Assembly: GCF_004354085.1 (NCBI RefSeq)
Contig: NZ_SMSE01000002.1
Coordinates: forward strand, 930,001-994,000
Direction: 5' to 3'
From: Seongchinamella unica
GTDB taxonomy: Bacteria; Pseudomonadota; Gammaproteobacteria; Pseudomonadales; Halieaceae
Length of the DNA: 64,000 bases
The translations under genes and the position numbers were made by a program. Shown here in pieces: positions 1 to 7,848 of this stretch (positions are counted from its first letter, which is position 1; each line of letters begins with the position of its first letter). The notes under the pieces are model-generated. The model worked only from the letters and a program-made list of their open reading frames with translations. It was not told the origin of the DNA and ran no database searches.

Positions 1-361
1 TGAATTGCTCATGCCGGGCGGCCTTGTCCTCCCGGGCGATACCCGCGGCGTCGTAGAGCGCGGCCGCTGCGCCGTATTGCCTCTGCTTGTAGACGCCGTC
101 ATAAACACCGTCATAGGGGAAGTCCATGCTCATCTTGCCCGCCATAAACTGGCTGGGCATCTCCTGGCGCAGGTACTCCAGCTTTGCACCGGACACCACG
201 TGAACACTCCAGGGCTGGGTATTGCAGTTACTGGGCGCACGCTGGGCGCAGGCGAAAATATCCTCCAGCATCGACTGGTCCAGCTCCCGTGGCAGAAATC
301 CACGCAGAGAACGACGCTGGTTGACGATGGTGGTAAAAGCCTGACTTAAATCATCCGACAT
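1..361 (-). CDS. Nitroreductase family protein (3' end outside window)
   Basis: The first 120 codons of a leftward gene; the C-terminal part lies outside the window. The ATG at 361 gives a protein with an N-terminal RRSLRGF segment near residue 16 and an APSNCNTQPW segment near residue 43. Both are typical of the FMN phosphate- and isoalloxazine-binding parts of the nitroreductase fold. Members reduce nitro compounds, quinones or enones with NAD(P)H, usually as cytosolic homodimers. It follows the EchA19-like gene by 48 bp, so it may be the last gene of the lipid-catabolic operon and could act on an unsaturated ring or acyl intermediate. That role is inferred from position only. The substrate cannot be read from the sequence. 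Confidence 0.85.
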   Translation of the reverse strand, partial: MSDDLSQAFTTIVNQRRSLRGFLPRELDQSMLEDIFACAQRAPSNCNTQPWSVHVVSGAKLEYLRQEMPSQFMAGKMSMDFPYDGVYDGVYKQRQYGAAAALYDAAGIAREDKAARHEQF

Positions 362-409
362 GGGTATTTCTGCTCTCCGGCTGGCAAGGAGCGACATTAT
401 GGGCACGGA

Positions 410-1228
410 TCAGCTGCCGGTAAACCGGGCGGGACGTTTTTCCTTGAAGGCGCGCATCCCCTCTTTCGCATCGGACGATGCGAACACCGGGCCAGCCAGT
501 TCATCGGAAGCAAGCATGGCTTTTTCTTCCGGCATACATTCCTGGTGTTCACGCAGCGACCTGACCACCGCTTTGACTGCCAGCGGCCCGTTCTGGCATA
601 TCCTGTCTGCGTACGCTTGCGCCGCTGCCAGGGTGGTGCCGGCAGGAACGACCTTGTTGACAAGACCGAAGTCCAGCGCCTGCCGGGCGCTAATGTGCTC
701 GCCACAAAGCAGCATCTCCGCCGCCAGGCAGTAGGGAATCTGCCGACGCAGGCGAATGGTCGATCCGGACATGGGGTAGAGACCCCGTGCGACCTCGGTA
801 ATGCCAAAGATGGCGTTATCCGCAGCCACGCGAATGTCGGTGCCCTGCAGAATTTCGGTACCCCCCGCCAGGGCGTAGCCCTCCACTGCCAGTATCAGCG
901 GCTTGCAGGGGCGGTTATCGCGCAACAAGGCCTGCCAGTGGACATTGGGAACCTCCGCCATCACCGCCATGAACTCCTCGGTGGACCGCTGTTCACCATC
1001 GGCTCCCGCCTTGAGGTCCATTCCGGCGCAGAACGTGTCGCCGTTGGCGGTAAGAATGGCGCAGTAGAGCTCGTCGTTCTCATCCAGCAGTCGCCACGCC
1101 TTGTACATACCCAGCAGCATTTCCGGACTGAAGGCATTCTTTGCTTCGGGCCGGTTAAGGGTCACGGTCAGCACGTGGCCTTGCTGTTCCACGGTGCAGT
1201 TTCTGGTGCTTATGTCGAGTTCGGGCAT
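410..1228 (-). CDS. Enoyl-CoA hydratase, EchA19-like (crotonase family)
   Basis: A 272-residue crotonase-fold protein, full length for the family. It should hydrate the double bond of a 2-enoyl-CoA in the cytosol. The oxyanion-hole segment FCAGMDL is near residue 66. The two catalytic glutamates appear as E125 (in AGGTE) and E145 (in FGITEV), spaced 20 residues apart as in classical hydratases. From memory, AGGTEILQGTDIRVA and the RQIPY segment closely match M. tuberculosis EchA19, which acts on cholesterol side-chain intermediates. It lies downstream of a FadD19-like ligase, separated by a 19-bp tandem repeat (1302-1434). Specificity for a steroid substrate is inferred from this context. Confidence 0.9.
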   Translation of the reverse strand: MPELDISTRNCTVEQQGHVLTVTLNRPEAKNAFSPEMLLGMYKAWRLLDENDELYCAILTANGDTFCAGMDLKAGADGEQRSTEEFMAVMAEVPNVHWQALLRDNRPCKPLILAVEGYALAGGTEILQGTDIRVAADNAIFGITEVARGLYPMSGSTIRLRRQIPYCLAAEMLLCGEHISARQALDFGLVNKVVPAGTTLAAAQAYADRICQNGPLAVKAVVRSLREHQECMPEEKAMLASDELAGPVFASSDAKEGMRAFKEKRPARFTGS

Positions 1229-1284
1229 GGATCGGGGTCCGTTTTCTGGTTAGGTGAGTCAGGTCAGCTTACTGAAGTCACTGG

Positions 1285-1304
1285 ATCCCCGCCTTCGCGG
1301 GGAT
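1285..1304. repeat. REP-like extragenic palindrome
   Basis: Arms ATCCCCGC (1285-1292) and GCGGGGAT (1297-1304) pair perfectly around a CTTC loop. It resembles the dispersed CCCGC-CTTC-GCGGG palindromes common between proteobacterial genes. A related inverted repeat lies at 10150-10205. The right arm leads directly into the 19-bp tandem repeat. Confidence 0.7.
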
Positions 1305-1434
1305 GACGATATGGGGCCGGGATGACGATATGGGGCCGGGATGACGATATGGGGCCGGGATGACGATAAGGGGCCGGGGTGACGATACAGGGCCGGGATG
1401 ACGATAAGGGGCCGGGGTGACGATACAGGGTCGG
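1302..1434. repeat. Seven tandem copies of a 19-bp unit
   Basis: The unit is GATGACGATATGGGGCCGG. Three identical copies are followed by four variants that differ mainly at positions 2 and 10-14 of the unit (for example GGTGACGATACAGGGCCGG), and the array fades after 1434. It lies in the intergenic space between the FadD19-like gene (stop near 1470) and the EchA19-like gene. It starts with the right arm of the palindrome at 1285-1304. There are no spacers, so it is not a CRISPR. It may be slippage expansion of a REP-like element. Confidence 0.9.
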
Positions 1435-1469
1435 GGTGGTTAACCGGGGCCCGGGTGACGATAGCGTCA

Positions 1470-3098
1470 TCATGCGACACGGTGGTTGCCGGCGAGGGCG
1501 ATTTCCAGGGCTTTCGGGTAGGCAGGTTTGCCGCTGGGCGCTCTGGGCACCTCATCCACCACGTGCAGTTCCCTGGGCAGCTTGTAGCCGGCGATATGCT
1601 GGCGGGCGTCAGCCTGCAGTTGTTCCAGGGTAATACTGCTGTCACCGCGCAGGGCCACGACCGCCGCCACCCTGCTGCCGAAACGCTCGTCGGGGGTCGC
1701 CACCACCAGGCAGTCGAAAATCGCCGGGTTGGCCTTCAGTGCCTGCTCCACCTCTTCCGGAAAAATTTTTTCACCGCCACTGTTAATGCAGTTGGAGCCT
1801 CGACCGTAGACCGTAATGCTGTTGTCTTCCTCCAGCCGCGCTTCATCGCCCAGCAACAGCCAGGGTTTACCCTCCACTTCGACGATGGTTTTGGCGGTCT
1901 TCTCGGGATCGTTGTAATACCCCACCGGGATATACCCGCTGCGCGCAAAAATGCCCATTTCGCCCGGCGCAACATGTGCGTGAGGTTCACCCTCGTGATC
2001 ACTGATCACCGACATGAACTCACTCTTGCTGACATTGCCCAGGCCCTGGCCTTTCTTGCCGCCACCATCCATGCCCATGTTGCCGCTTTCGGACGAGCCG
2101 AAGGAATTGGTAATGAACACATTGGGCAAGTGTCGTTTGAATGCTTCCTGCTTGGATTCGGAGAACACCGCGCCGCCGGAACCCACACTGAACACGGAGC
2201 TCAGGTCCCAGCGCCCCTCGTTGGCATCAAGAGCATCGAGTAACGGCACCGCCATCGCATCACCGACGATGGAAATCGCATTCACTTTCTCCCTCGCCAC
2301 AATATCCCAGACGTCTTCGCCCACCAGCGAACGGTGTTGCGACAGCACCACCGTGTTGCCAGCCAGCAGCTGGATACAGGCGTACCACCAGCAGGCGCCA
2401 TGCATCAGCGGGGCCAGCGCCATTCCCACGATAGCAAAATCCCCTATCCGATCGACGATCTGCTCCGGCTGGTCGATGGCACCATCAGGGTGAAACCAGC
2501 CGCCGCCGCCCATGGCGGCGAAAAACACGGACTTGTGCGGCCACATCACGCCTTTGGGCATGCCGGTCGTGCCACCGGTATAGAGAATAAACAGGTCGTC
2601 GTCGGCGCGCTCGGGAAAGTCCCGGCCATCGCTCTGGTCGGCCATGGCCTGTTCGTATTCAACTGCACCGATTGCCTCGGGGTTCGCGTCGGAGCCATCT
2701 TCTACATACACGAGGGTTGTAAGATCCGGTGCCGAGTCGCGGACCTCGGCTATGTGCGGGCTGAACTCCCGGTTGTGTATGCAGGCCACCATGTCGGCGT
2801 TATTGAATATGTACAACAACTCTTCATCGACATAGCGGTAGTTGACATTAATGGGCACCGCGCGGATCTTGAAACAGGCCAGCATGCCCTCGAGGTATTC
2901 ATTGCAGTTATAGAGGTACAGGCCCACGTGGTCACCGGCGCCGACGCCCCGTGAGCTCAGGTAGTGCGCCAACCGATTTGCGCGCTGGTCCAGCTCGCGG
3001 AAGGTCGCTCGCTGTTCACCGCAGACCAGGGCGTCCCGGGAGGGGACCTTGTCCGCCACCATCTCGAACATGTCGGCAATGTTGAAGTGCTTCTTCAT
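1470..3098 (-). CDS. Acyl-CoA ligase, FadD19-like (class I adenylate-forming)
   Basis: About 542 residues, normal for a fatty-acyl-CoA synthetase that activates a carboxylate through an acyl-AMP. The P-loop LYTGGTTGMPKGVMW lies near residue 170, and the C-terminal hinge and lysine region INSGGEKIFPEEVE and PSGKPAYPKA are present. From memory, the N-terminal FNIADMFE, the INVNYRYVDEEL segment and the P-loop flank resemble mycobacterial FadD19, the ligase for C24/C26 steroid side chains. ATG 3098 is chosen because GGATAGGAG sits 6 nt upstream; an ATG at 3104 abuts that site and would add two residues. It follows the thiolase gene by 9 bp in one operon. The steroid substrate is an inference. Confidence 0.9.
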   Translation of the reverse strand: MKKHFNIADMFEMVADKVPSRDALVCGEQRATFRELDQRANRLAHYLSSRGVGAGDHVGLYLYNCNEYLEGMLACFKIRAVPINVNYRYVDEELLYIFNNADMVACIHNREFSPHIAEVRDSAPDLTTLVYVEDGSDANPEAIGAVEYEQAMADQSDGRDFPERADDDLFILYTGGTTGMPKGVMWPHKSVFFAAMGGGGWFHPDGAIDQPEQIVDRIGDFAIVGMALAPLMHGACWWYACIQLLAGNTVVLSQHRSLVGEDVWDIVAREKVNAISIVGDAMAVPLLDALDANEGRWDLSSVFSVGSGGAVFSESKQEAFKRHLPNVFITNSFGSSESGNMGMDGGGKKGQGLGNVSKSEFMSVISDHEGEPHAHVAPGEMGIFARSGYIPVGYYNDPEKTAKTIVEVEGKPWLLLGDEARLEEDNSITVYGRGSNCINSGGEKIFPEEVEQALKANPAIFDCLVVATPDERFGSRVAAVVALRGDSSITLEQLQADARQHIAGYKLPRELHVVDEVPRAPSGKPAYPKALEIALAGNHRVA

Positions 3099-3107
3099 CT
3101 CCATCTC

Positions 3108-4274
3108 CTATCCCTTGTCCGCGCCGACGACCCACATGGCGAAGAACTGGGCGCCACCGCCATAGGCGTGCCCCAGGGCGAGCCTGGCGCCTTCGACCTG
3201 ATGATCACCGGCATCGCCGCGCACCTGGCGGGCTGCCTCGGCAAAGCGAATCATCCCCGAGGCCCCGATGGGATTGGAACAAAGCACGCCCCCGGAGGGG
3301 TTCCAGGGAATGTCTCCGCCCTCGTCCAGCGAGGTGGCACCGTCCATGGTCAGTTTCCACCCCTCGCCTTCGGGGGCAAAGCCCAGGTTTTCCAACCACA
3401 TGGGTTCGTACCAGCTGAAGGGGACGTATACTTCGGCGCAGTCCAGGTCCCTGCGGGGATCACTGATGCCGGCCTGCCTGTAGACATCGCCCGCACAGTC
3501 CCTGCCAGCCTGGGGGTTAACCTCATCACGACCGGCATACATCGTCGGTTCGGAACGCATCGCTACGCCCCGTATCCAGGCCGGCGGTCGCGGTGCCTGT
3601 TCTGCCAGTCCCTCATCAGCAATGACCATGGCGCAGGCACCGTCAGAGGAAGGACAGGCCTCCAGGAAACGAATGGGGTCCCACAGCATGAAGGACTCTT
3701 CCACTTCCTTCATGGTGATATCCGGCTTCTGTAAATGAGCCAGGGGGTTACGGGCACCGTGCAGGCGATCCTTGACCGCCACCTTGATACCGGCATCATA
3801 GGGCGCCCCAGAGCGCCGCATATACTCGCGAATAATCGGCGCGAAGTAACCGCCGGCGCCGGCGTTGAGGTGGGTCGAGAAAGGCTGCGGCGTGGACAGG
3901 GCCCACATCGCGTTCGATTCTGACTGTTTTTCATAAGCCACGGTCAGCACCCGCCTGAAACTGCCGCTCTGGACATGAGACGCCGCTACCAGCGCGGTGG
4001 AGCCGCCCACGGACCCCGCCGTATGGACCCGCAGCATGGGCTTGCCATTACAGCCCAGGGCGTCGGCCAGGTAGATTTCCGGCATGACAACACCCTCGAA
4101 CATATCCGGGGCCTTACCGATAATGACCGCGTCTATATCGTCCCAGCTCAGCTGGGCGTCCTCGAGGGCGTTGACCGCCGCCTCTCTCACCAGACCGGCA
4201 ATGGAGACATCATGGCGTTTGGTGGTGTACTTGGTCTGGCCGATGCCGACCACTGCTGCCAGATTAGCCATCAT
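3108..4274 (-). CDS. SCP-x/Ltp-type thiolase-like protein A (possible side-chain aldolase)
   Basis: A 388-residue thiolase-fold protein of the lipid-transfer (SCP-x) group without an SCP2 domain. The usual nucleophilic cysteine position falls in HTAGSVGGS (S88 by hand alignment). The second catalytic site near the C-terminus reads GHAYGGG, with Tyr371 in place of the usual Cys. NPSGG is retained. Loss of both cysteines while keeping a Tyr here recalls Ltp2, a retro-aldolase that works with a DUF35 partner to cleave steroid side chains. From memory it also resembles mycobacterial Ltp3 (Rv3523). The start ATG overlaps the stop of the preceding thiolase-like gene by 4 bp, so the two are translationally coupled. 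Aldolase rather than thiolase activity is an inference. Confidence 0.85.
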   Translation of the reverse strand: MMANLAAVVGIGQTKYTTKRHDVSIAGLVREAAVNALEDAQLSWDDIDAVIIGKAPDMFEGVVMPEIYLADALGCNGKPMLRVHTAGSVGGSTALVAASHVQSGSFRRVLTVAYEKQSESNAMWALSTPQPFSTHLNAGAGGYFAPIIREYMRRSGAPYDAGIKVAVKDRLHGARNPLAHLQKPDITMKEVEESFMLWDPIRFLEACPSSDGACAMVIADEGLAEQAPRPPAWIRGVAMRSEPTMYAGRDEVNPQAGRDCAGDVYRQAGISDPRRDLDCAEVYVPFSWYEPMWLENLGFAPEGEGWKLTMDGATSLDEGGDIPWNPSGGVLCSNPIGASGMIRFAEAARQVRGDAGDHQVEGARLALGHAYGGGAQFFAMWVVGADKG

Positions 4275-5329
4275 GCTTTCTCCACTACGGTGACGAGATT
4301 GTGCTGCAGGCAGGGTCCGGAGGTGGCATGGGCTATGCCCCGCTCCGCTTCGCCGGCAATGATGCGGTTAAACACCTCACCGATTCGCGACAGTCCCGAC
4401 GCCATCATCAGGTTGCCAGCCAACACGCCGCCACTCGGATTGACGCTCGTCTCGTCGCCCAGCCCCAGGGCCCGGATCAGTATCAACTCCTGGTGACTGA
4501 ATGGCGCGTAGAGTTCAGCGACATCAACTTTGCCCGCGCCCACGCCCGCGCCTTCGGCGGCAAGCCGGGTTGAACGGGAGTCGGTGAGATCACGCATACC
4601 CAGGTTATGGGTTTCCATACGGTGGTCTATGCCAGTGATCAATGCATAGGGCACGCCCCACTCTCTGGCTTTTTCCACGGTGCAGATAATCATCGCCGAG
4701 GCACCGTCTGAAACCGGAGCGCAATCGGCTCTGCGCAGGGGGGAGACATAGGTCTCCTCGGCCAGCACGTCGTCGGCACTGATGTCCCCGGCCAGCTGCG
4801 CATTGGGGTTGGCGAGGGCATTGCGCCGGGAGCGTGAAACCACTTCCGCCATGTCCCGCTCGCTGATCCTGCCCGCATCAAGCAGGATTCGCGCCTGCAT
4901 GGCAGCGAGGGAGATACTGTCTAGCCAGAGCGGCGCCAGGTAATAGGGGTCCAGCTGCTGCGAGAGCACAATGGGCAATTCGCCCGGTGATGACTTGCCA
5001 AAGCCGTATATCAGCGCCGACTCGGCGTGCCCCATTCGAATTTTCAGCATGGACTCGTACAACGCCCAGGCGGCGTCCATTTCCACGTGCGATTCCCTGA
5101 TCGGGGGTACCGCGCCAAGTGCATCAACACCGGCGACAAAGGCGAACGCTGCACCCTGCAGATAGTCACAACTCCCGGAGCAAACGAAATCGACGTCCTG
5201 GGCATTGGCAATCCCCAGTTGCCGATAGACTTCCGTCAGTACCGGCATGATCAGTTCCACCTCGTTACAGGCACCGACATCGGACACGGCCTTCGACTGG
5301 TGATAGGCCACGATTGCTATGTCTGTCAC
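4271..5329 (-). CDS. SCP-x/Ltp-type thiolase-like protein B (Ltp4-like partner)
   Basis: A 352-residue thiolase-superfamily protein. The GTG at 5329 is taken as the start: GGGAGGGATAGG lies just upstream, and the predicted protein then begins DIAIVAYHQS, a normal family N-terminus. A longer reading would be antisense-like and overlap the DUF35 gene. The typical nucleophile region reads VEMDAAWALYE instead of a Cys-containing loop, and the C-terminal active-site loop reads SGPCLQHN in place of CxGGG. NPSGG is kept. It probably forms a complex with the coupled protein A and the DUF35 proteins. From memory the arrangement matches mycobacterial ltp4-ltp3. Its catalytic role alone is doubtful. Confidence 0.82.
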   Translation of the reverse strand: MTDIAIVAYHQSKAVSDVGACNEVELIMPVLTEVYRQLGIANAQDVDFVCSGSCDYLQGAAFAFVAGVDALGAVPPIRESHVEMDAAWALYESMLKIRMGHAESALIYGFGKSSPGELPIVLSQQLDPYYLAPLWLDSISLAAMQARILLDAGRISERDMAEVVSRSRRNALANPNAQLAGDISADDVLAEETYVSPLRRADCAPVSDGASAMIICTVEKAREWGVPYALITGIDHRMETHNLGMRDLTDSRSTRLAAEGAGVGAGKVDVAELYAPFSHQELILIRALGLGDETSVNPSGGVLAGNLMMASGLSRIGEVFNRIIAGEAERGIAHATSGPCLQHNLVTVVEKA

Positions 5330-5333
5330 GATC

Positions 5334-5849
5334 CTATCCCTCCCATCCGCTGACCGGCAACGTGCCGATCGATTCCACCGGGACGTCCGGTTCATCGATC
5401 GGCTTGAAGTAACGGATATTGTCCATGGCATAGTCCCATTCTTCCTCGGGTTTCCACACCGCCTGCACCCGCTGGCCGATGTGCACCTCCTCGTTAACAC
5501 ACTCGCTCATCAGGTGAATGAAGGAGATATTGGCGCCATCGGCCACCAGGTTGGCGACGATGTAGGGGGGCTGGATCGGGTTACCCGGAATCGGAATGGA
5601 CACGATGGTAAAAGATTCCACCGTTGCCTTGTCAGAGAGGACCACTTCTTCCTCGGTCGCGACCCCACAGGCGGCACAGGAGCCTCTGGGGGGGATATAA
5701 ACCTGTTCACAACGGGGGCAGCGCTGGCCGGTCAGTACCCCCTTCCTGATCTGCGACAGGAAACGGGCCGGCGCTGCGCCGGCAGTGAAGTTGTATTTGA
5801 GGTAGATCGGCGCCTCGATGCCGGTCACAGGGTCCTGTCGCTCACTCAT
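5334..5849 (-). CDS. DUF35 OB-fold protein with zinc ribbon
   Basis: A 171-residue DUF35-type protein: an N-terminal rubredoxin-like zinc ribbon followed by an OB fold. The four zinc ligands are visible as C44-x2-C47 and C58-x2-C61 (RCPRCEQ and GSCAACG). The ribbon is followed by GKATVESFTIV-like OB strands and a C-terminal RYFKPIDE segment. DUF35 proteins are non-enzymatic partners of SCP-x thiolases and aldolases that bind the acyl-CoA, as in Ltp2 complexes. It sits 4 bp upstream of the thiolase-like gene B and overlaps the second DUF35 gene by 4 bp. It likely forms a heteromeric complex with the neighbouring Ltp-like proteins. Confidence 0.88.
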   Translation of the reverse strand: MSERQDPVTGIEAPIYLKYNFTAGAAPARFLSQIRKGVLTGQRCPRCEQVYIPPRGSCAACGVATEEEVVLSDKATVESFTIVSIPIPGNPIQPPYIVANLVADGANISFIHLMSECVNEEVHIGQRVQAVWKPEEEWDYAMDNIRYFKPIDEPDVPVESIGTLPVSGWEG

Positions 5850-6301
5850 GACATTTCCTCCGGTACCAGTTCGAAGCCATTGATATCAGTGATAAAGCCG
5901 ACGGTCTCCTCTGCCCACACCGCCCTTACCCTGACGCCGGTGCTGACGTCGGCTTCCCTGCCGGCGCGGATCCAGTGCACCATCGGCACATCGGCGCCGT
6001 CCAGTTTTATCATCGCCCAGGCAAAGGGTTGCTCGCTGGGATGGGACTCCCGGGGTTCCTTCACCCAGGCAAAACTGACGACCTCGCCTTCCTCTCCCAC
6101 GTCGACAAACTCACTCAGCGCTTCGGCTGTGTCCGGGTCGTATTCCATGGGCGGCACCACCACCCGGCCATCACTGGCCTTGATCCCGACGATATTGCGG
6201 TCGCGCAGTTCGGTGAGAAATCGCCCCACCACCGGCCCGGTCGAACGGGTATAGGTAAAACCAAGCTCAAACGCCTGGTTGAGAATGTCCGGCTGTGACA
6301 C
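5846..6301 (-). CDS. DUF35 OB-fold protein lacking the zinc ribbon cysteines
   Basis: A 151-residue DUF35-like protein, first gene of the leftward lipid operon. The start is GTG 6301, behind a strong AGGGAGG. The region that holds the zinc ribbon in its neighbour reads IVGIKASDGRVVVPPMEYD and has no cysteine at all, while the OB-fold strands (VVSFAWVKEP, MVHWIRAG, VRVRAVWAEE) are retained. A metal-free DUF35 next to a metal-binding one suggests a heterodimer. From memory, mycobacterial Rv3521 is a protein of about 300 residues, which would match the two genes fused. The gap 6302-6505 upstream should hold the operon promoter. Confidence 0.8.
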   Translation of the reverse strand: MSQPDILNQAFELGFTYTRSTGPVVGRFLTELRDRNIVGIKASDGRVVVPPMEYDPDTAEALSEFVDVGEEGEVVSFAWVKEPRESHPSEQPFAWAMIKLDGADVPMVHWIRAGREADVSTGVRVRAVWAEETVGFITDINGFELVPEEMS

Positions 6302-6505
6302 GGCCTTTGCCTCCCTGAGAGGAATGATCGAGGTCTGGCAGTATCAGTGAGATGACTTTTGCGCTCAATGACCCATTGGATCAGCTGTTAATGACATTTC
6401 AGATCACTATGGTGAACCAGCAGGGTTTAACCGAGATTGGGTATGGCAGGCCGGAAAAAATCCCCCATAATGCCTGCTGTCAGTTCAATCACCCGGGAGA
6501 AAGGC

Positions 6506-7411
6506 ATGTCTGTTTCAGCTTCAGGATACCTGCGTATCGGCGCCACGGACGTCGACGCATGGATGGATTTCGGCACCGGGGTCCTGGGCCTCATGGACGC
6601 CGGGCGTGAGGACGCCGCCGGTGCCCGCTTCCTGCGCATGGACGATCATCCCTTCCGGCTGATGATTGAACCTGCTGAGGCGGATGGTCTCATCGCTACC
6701 GGCCTGGAATTTCCAGACGAGGTCGCCTTCCTGCGCACCTGCGACGCGGTCGCCGAGGCCGGTCACACGGTAGCGCCAGGCTCAGCCGAGGAAACGGCAA
6801 GGCGTTGCGTTACCGCGTTCGCCACCACGACCGACCCGTCGGGAAATACCCTCGAGTTGTATTGGGGCCGGACACTCGATTATCGCCCCCTGATCTCTCC
6901 CCAGGGCGTACCAGGGTTTGTCACGACCTACCAGCAGACAGGGGATCTGGGGTTTGGCCACCTGGTGCTGCCCGCGGCGGATTTTGATGCCACCACCGCC
7001 TTTTACACCCAGATCATCGGCATGGGCATCACCGACATTCTCTACCCCCCGGGGATGGCGGGCGCGAAGATTCACTTCATGCACGCCAACAACCCCCGCC
7101 AGCACTCACTGGCCCTGTTCAATAGCCAGCATCCGCTCGGCGTTGTCCACATCATGGTAGAGGTAGAGACGATGGATGAAGTGGGCCGCGCCATGGATCG
7201 CGCCAGGTCAGCCGGCTCCCATTTCCTCGCCACGCTGGGGCGACATGTCAACGACAATATGTGCTCGGTCTACCTGTTGGCCCCGGGTGGCATCGCCGTG
7301 GAGTACGGCTACGACGGCCTGTTGATCGACTGGGAAAACCATGTCACCACGGTCAGCATCGAGGGAGATTTATGGGGACACGAGTACAGTTTCCCCGGGG
7401 TAAACGACTAA
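6506..7411 (+). CDS. Type I extradiol dioxygenase (BphC/HsaC-like, VOC fold)
   Basis: A 301-residue two-domain vicinal-oxygen-chelate protein, the usual length for 2,3-dihydroxybiphenyl or DHSA extradiol dioxygenases that cleave catechol rings with Fe(II). The ligand set is complete: H152 (FGHLVL), H215 (VVHIMVE) and E266 (IAVEYG), matching the His146/His210/Glu260 spacing of BphC. The acid/base histidine is H200 (RQHSLAL), and H247 lies in GRHVNDN. ATG 6506 is chosen because GGGAGAAAGG lies 5 nt upstream; an ATG at 6437 would add a non-homologous N-terminus. It is transcribed away from the DUF35/Ltp operon. A role in cleaving a steroid-derived catechol is inferred. Confidence 0.85.
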   Translation: MSVSASGYLRIGATDVDAWMDFGTGVLGLMDAGREDAAGARFLRMDDHPFRLMIEPAEADGLIATGLEFPDEVAFLRTCDAVAEAGHTVAPGSAEETARRCVTAFATTTDPSGNTLELYWGRTLDYRPLISPQGVPGFVTTYQQTGDLGFGHLVLPAADFDATTAFYTQIIGMGITDILYPPGMAGAKIHFMHANNPRQHSLALFNSQHPLGVVHIMVEVETMDEVGRAMDRARSAGSHFLATLGRHVNDNMCSVYLLAPGGIAVEYGYDGLLIDWENHVTTVSIEGDLWGHEYSFPGVND

Positions 7412-7456
7412 ACCCGGCGCCGGGCACGTTGGAAATCAGCGTGTCCGTCCATAGCC

Positions 7457-7795
7457 TCAGCTCTCTCGCCTGGCGTTTACTAGTGCCTTGTCGGTGATTT
7501 CATCGACCAGGTTGATCATTTTCGCCACCAGTTCCTCGTACTCGGGGAACTCATGCACGAAATCCTTGAAGTCATGAGCCCGCTTTACAACGCGGCTCAG
7601 TATTTCTATCTCACCGTCGTCAAGAGGCTGTCCCCGGTCGACTTCCGCCTCAACTTTCAGCAGGTAGCGCAGACGGTAGTTAACAAATTGCTCCACCAGC
7701 ACCTGGGAAACGCCGGTCTCGTCGAGGTCCTCGTCTCGGTGGAATTCCGGCGGCCTGAATTCCTCGTCTTCATCTTCCAGGAATCGATTGCCCAC
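7457..7795 (-). CDS. Hypothetical acidic protein, 112 aa
   Basis: A small charged, largely alpha-helical protein with an acidic N-terminus (EDEDEEFRPPEF) and no signal peptide or membrane segment. The start is GTG 7795, preceded by AGGAGGG at good spacing, which supports it as a real gene. The composition and length could fit a small regulatory or adaptor protein, but I recognise no family. It ends 45 bp from the convergent dioxygenase gene and lies 53 bp downstream of the solute-binding protein gene on the same strand, so the two may be co-transcribed. Confidence 0.65.
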   Translation of the reverse strand: MGNRFLEDEDEEFRPPEFHRDEDLDETGVSQVLVEQFVNYRLRYLLKVEAEVDRGQPLDDGEIEILSRVVKRAHDFKDFVHEFPEYEELVAKMINLVDEITDKALVNARRES

Positions 7796-7848
7796 GCTTT
7801 GCCCTCCTGCCGAAGAATCGCCTTCAGCACCTGTGTTGCCGGAAACCG

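Noticed and set aside
1302-1434. Possible CRISPR array
   Set aside because: The 19-bp units are directly adjacent with no spacers, there is no leader, and no cas gene is nearby.
7413-7424. Palindrome CCCGGCGCCGGG after the dioxygenase gene
   Set aside because: It is G+C-rich and has no loop or T-run, so a terminator or operator is not supported.
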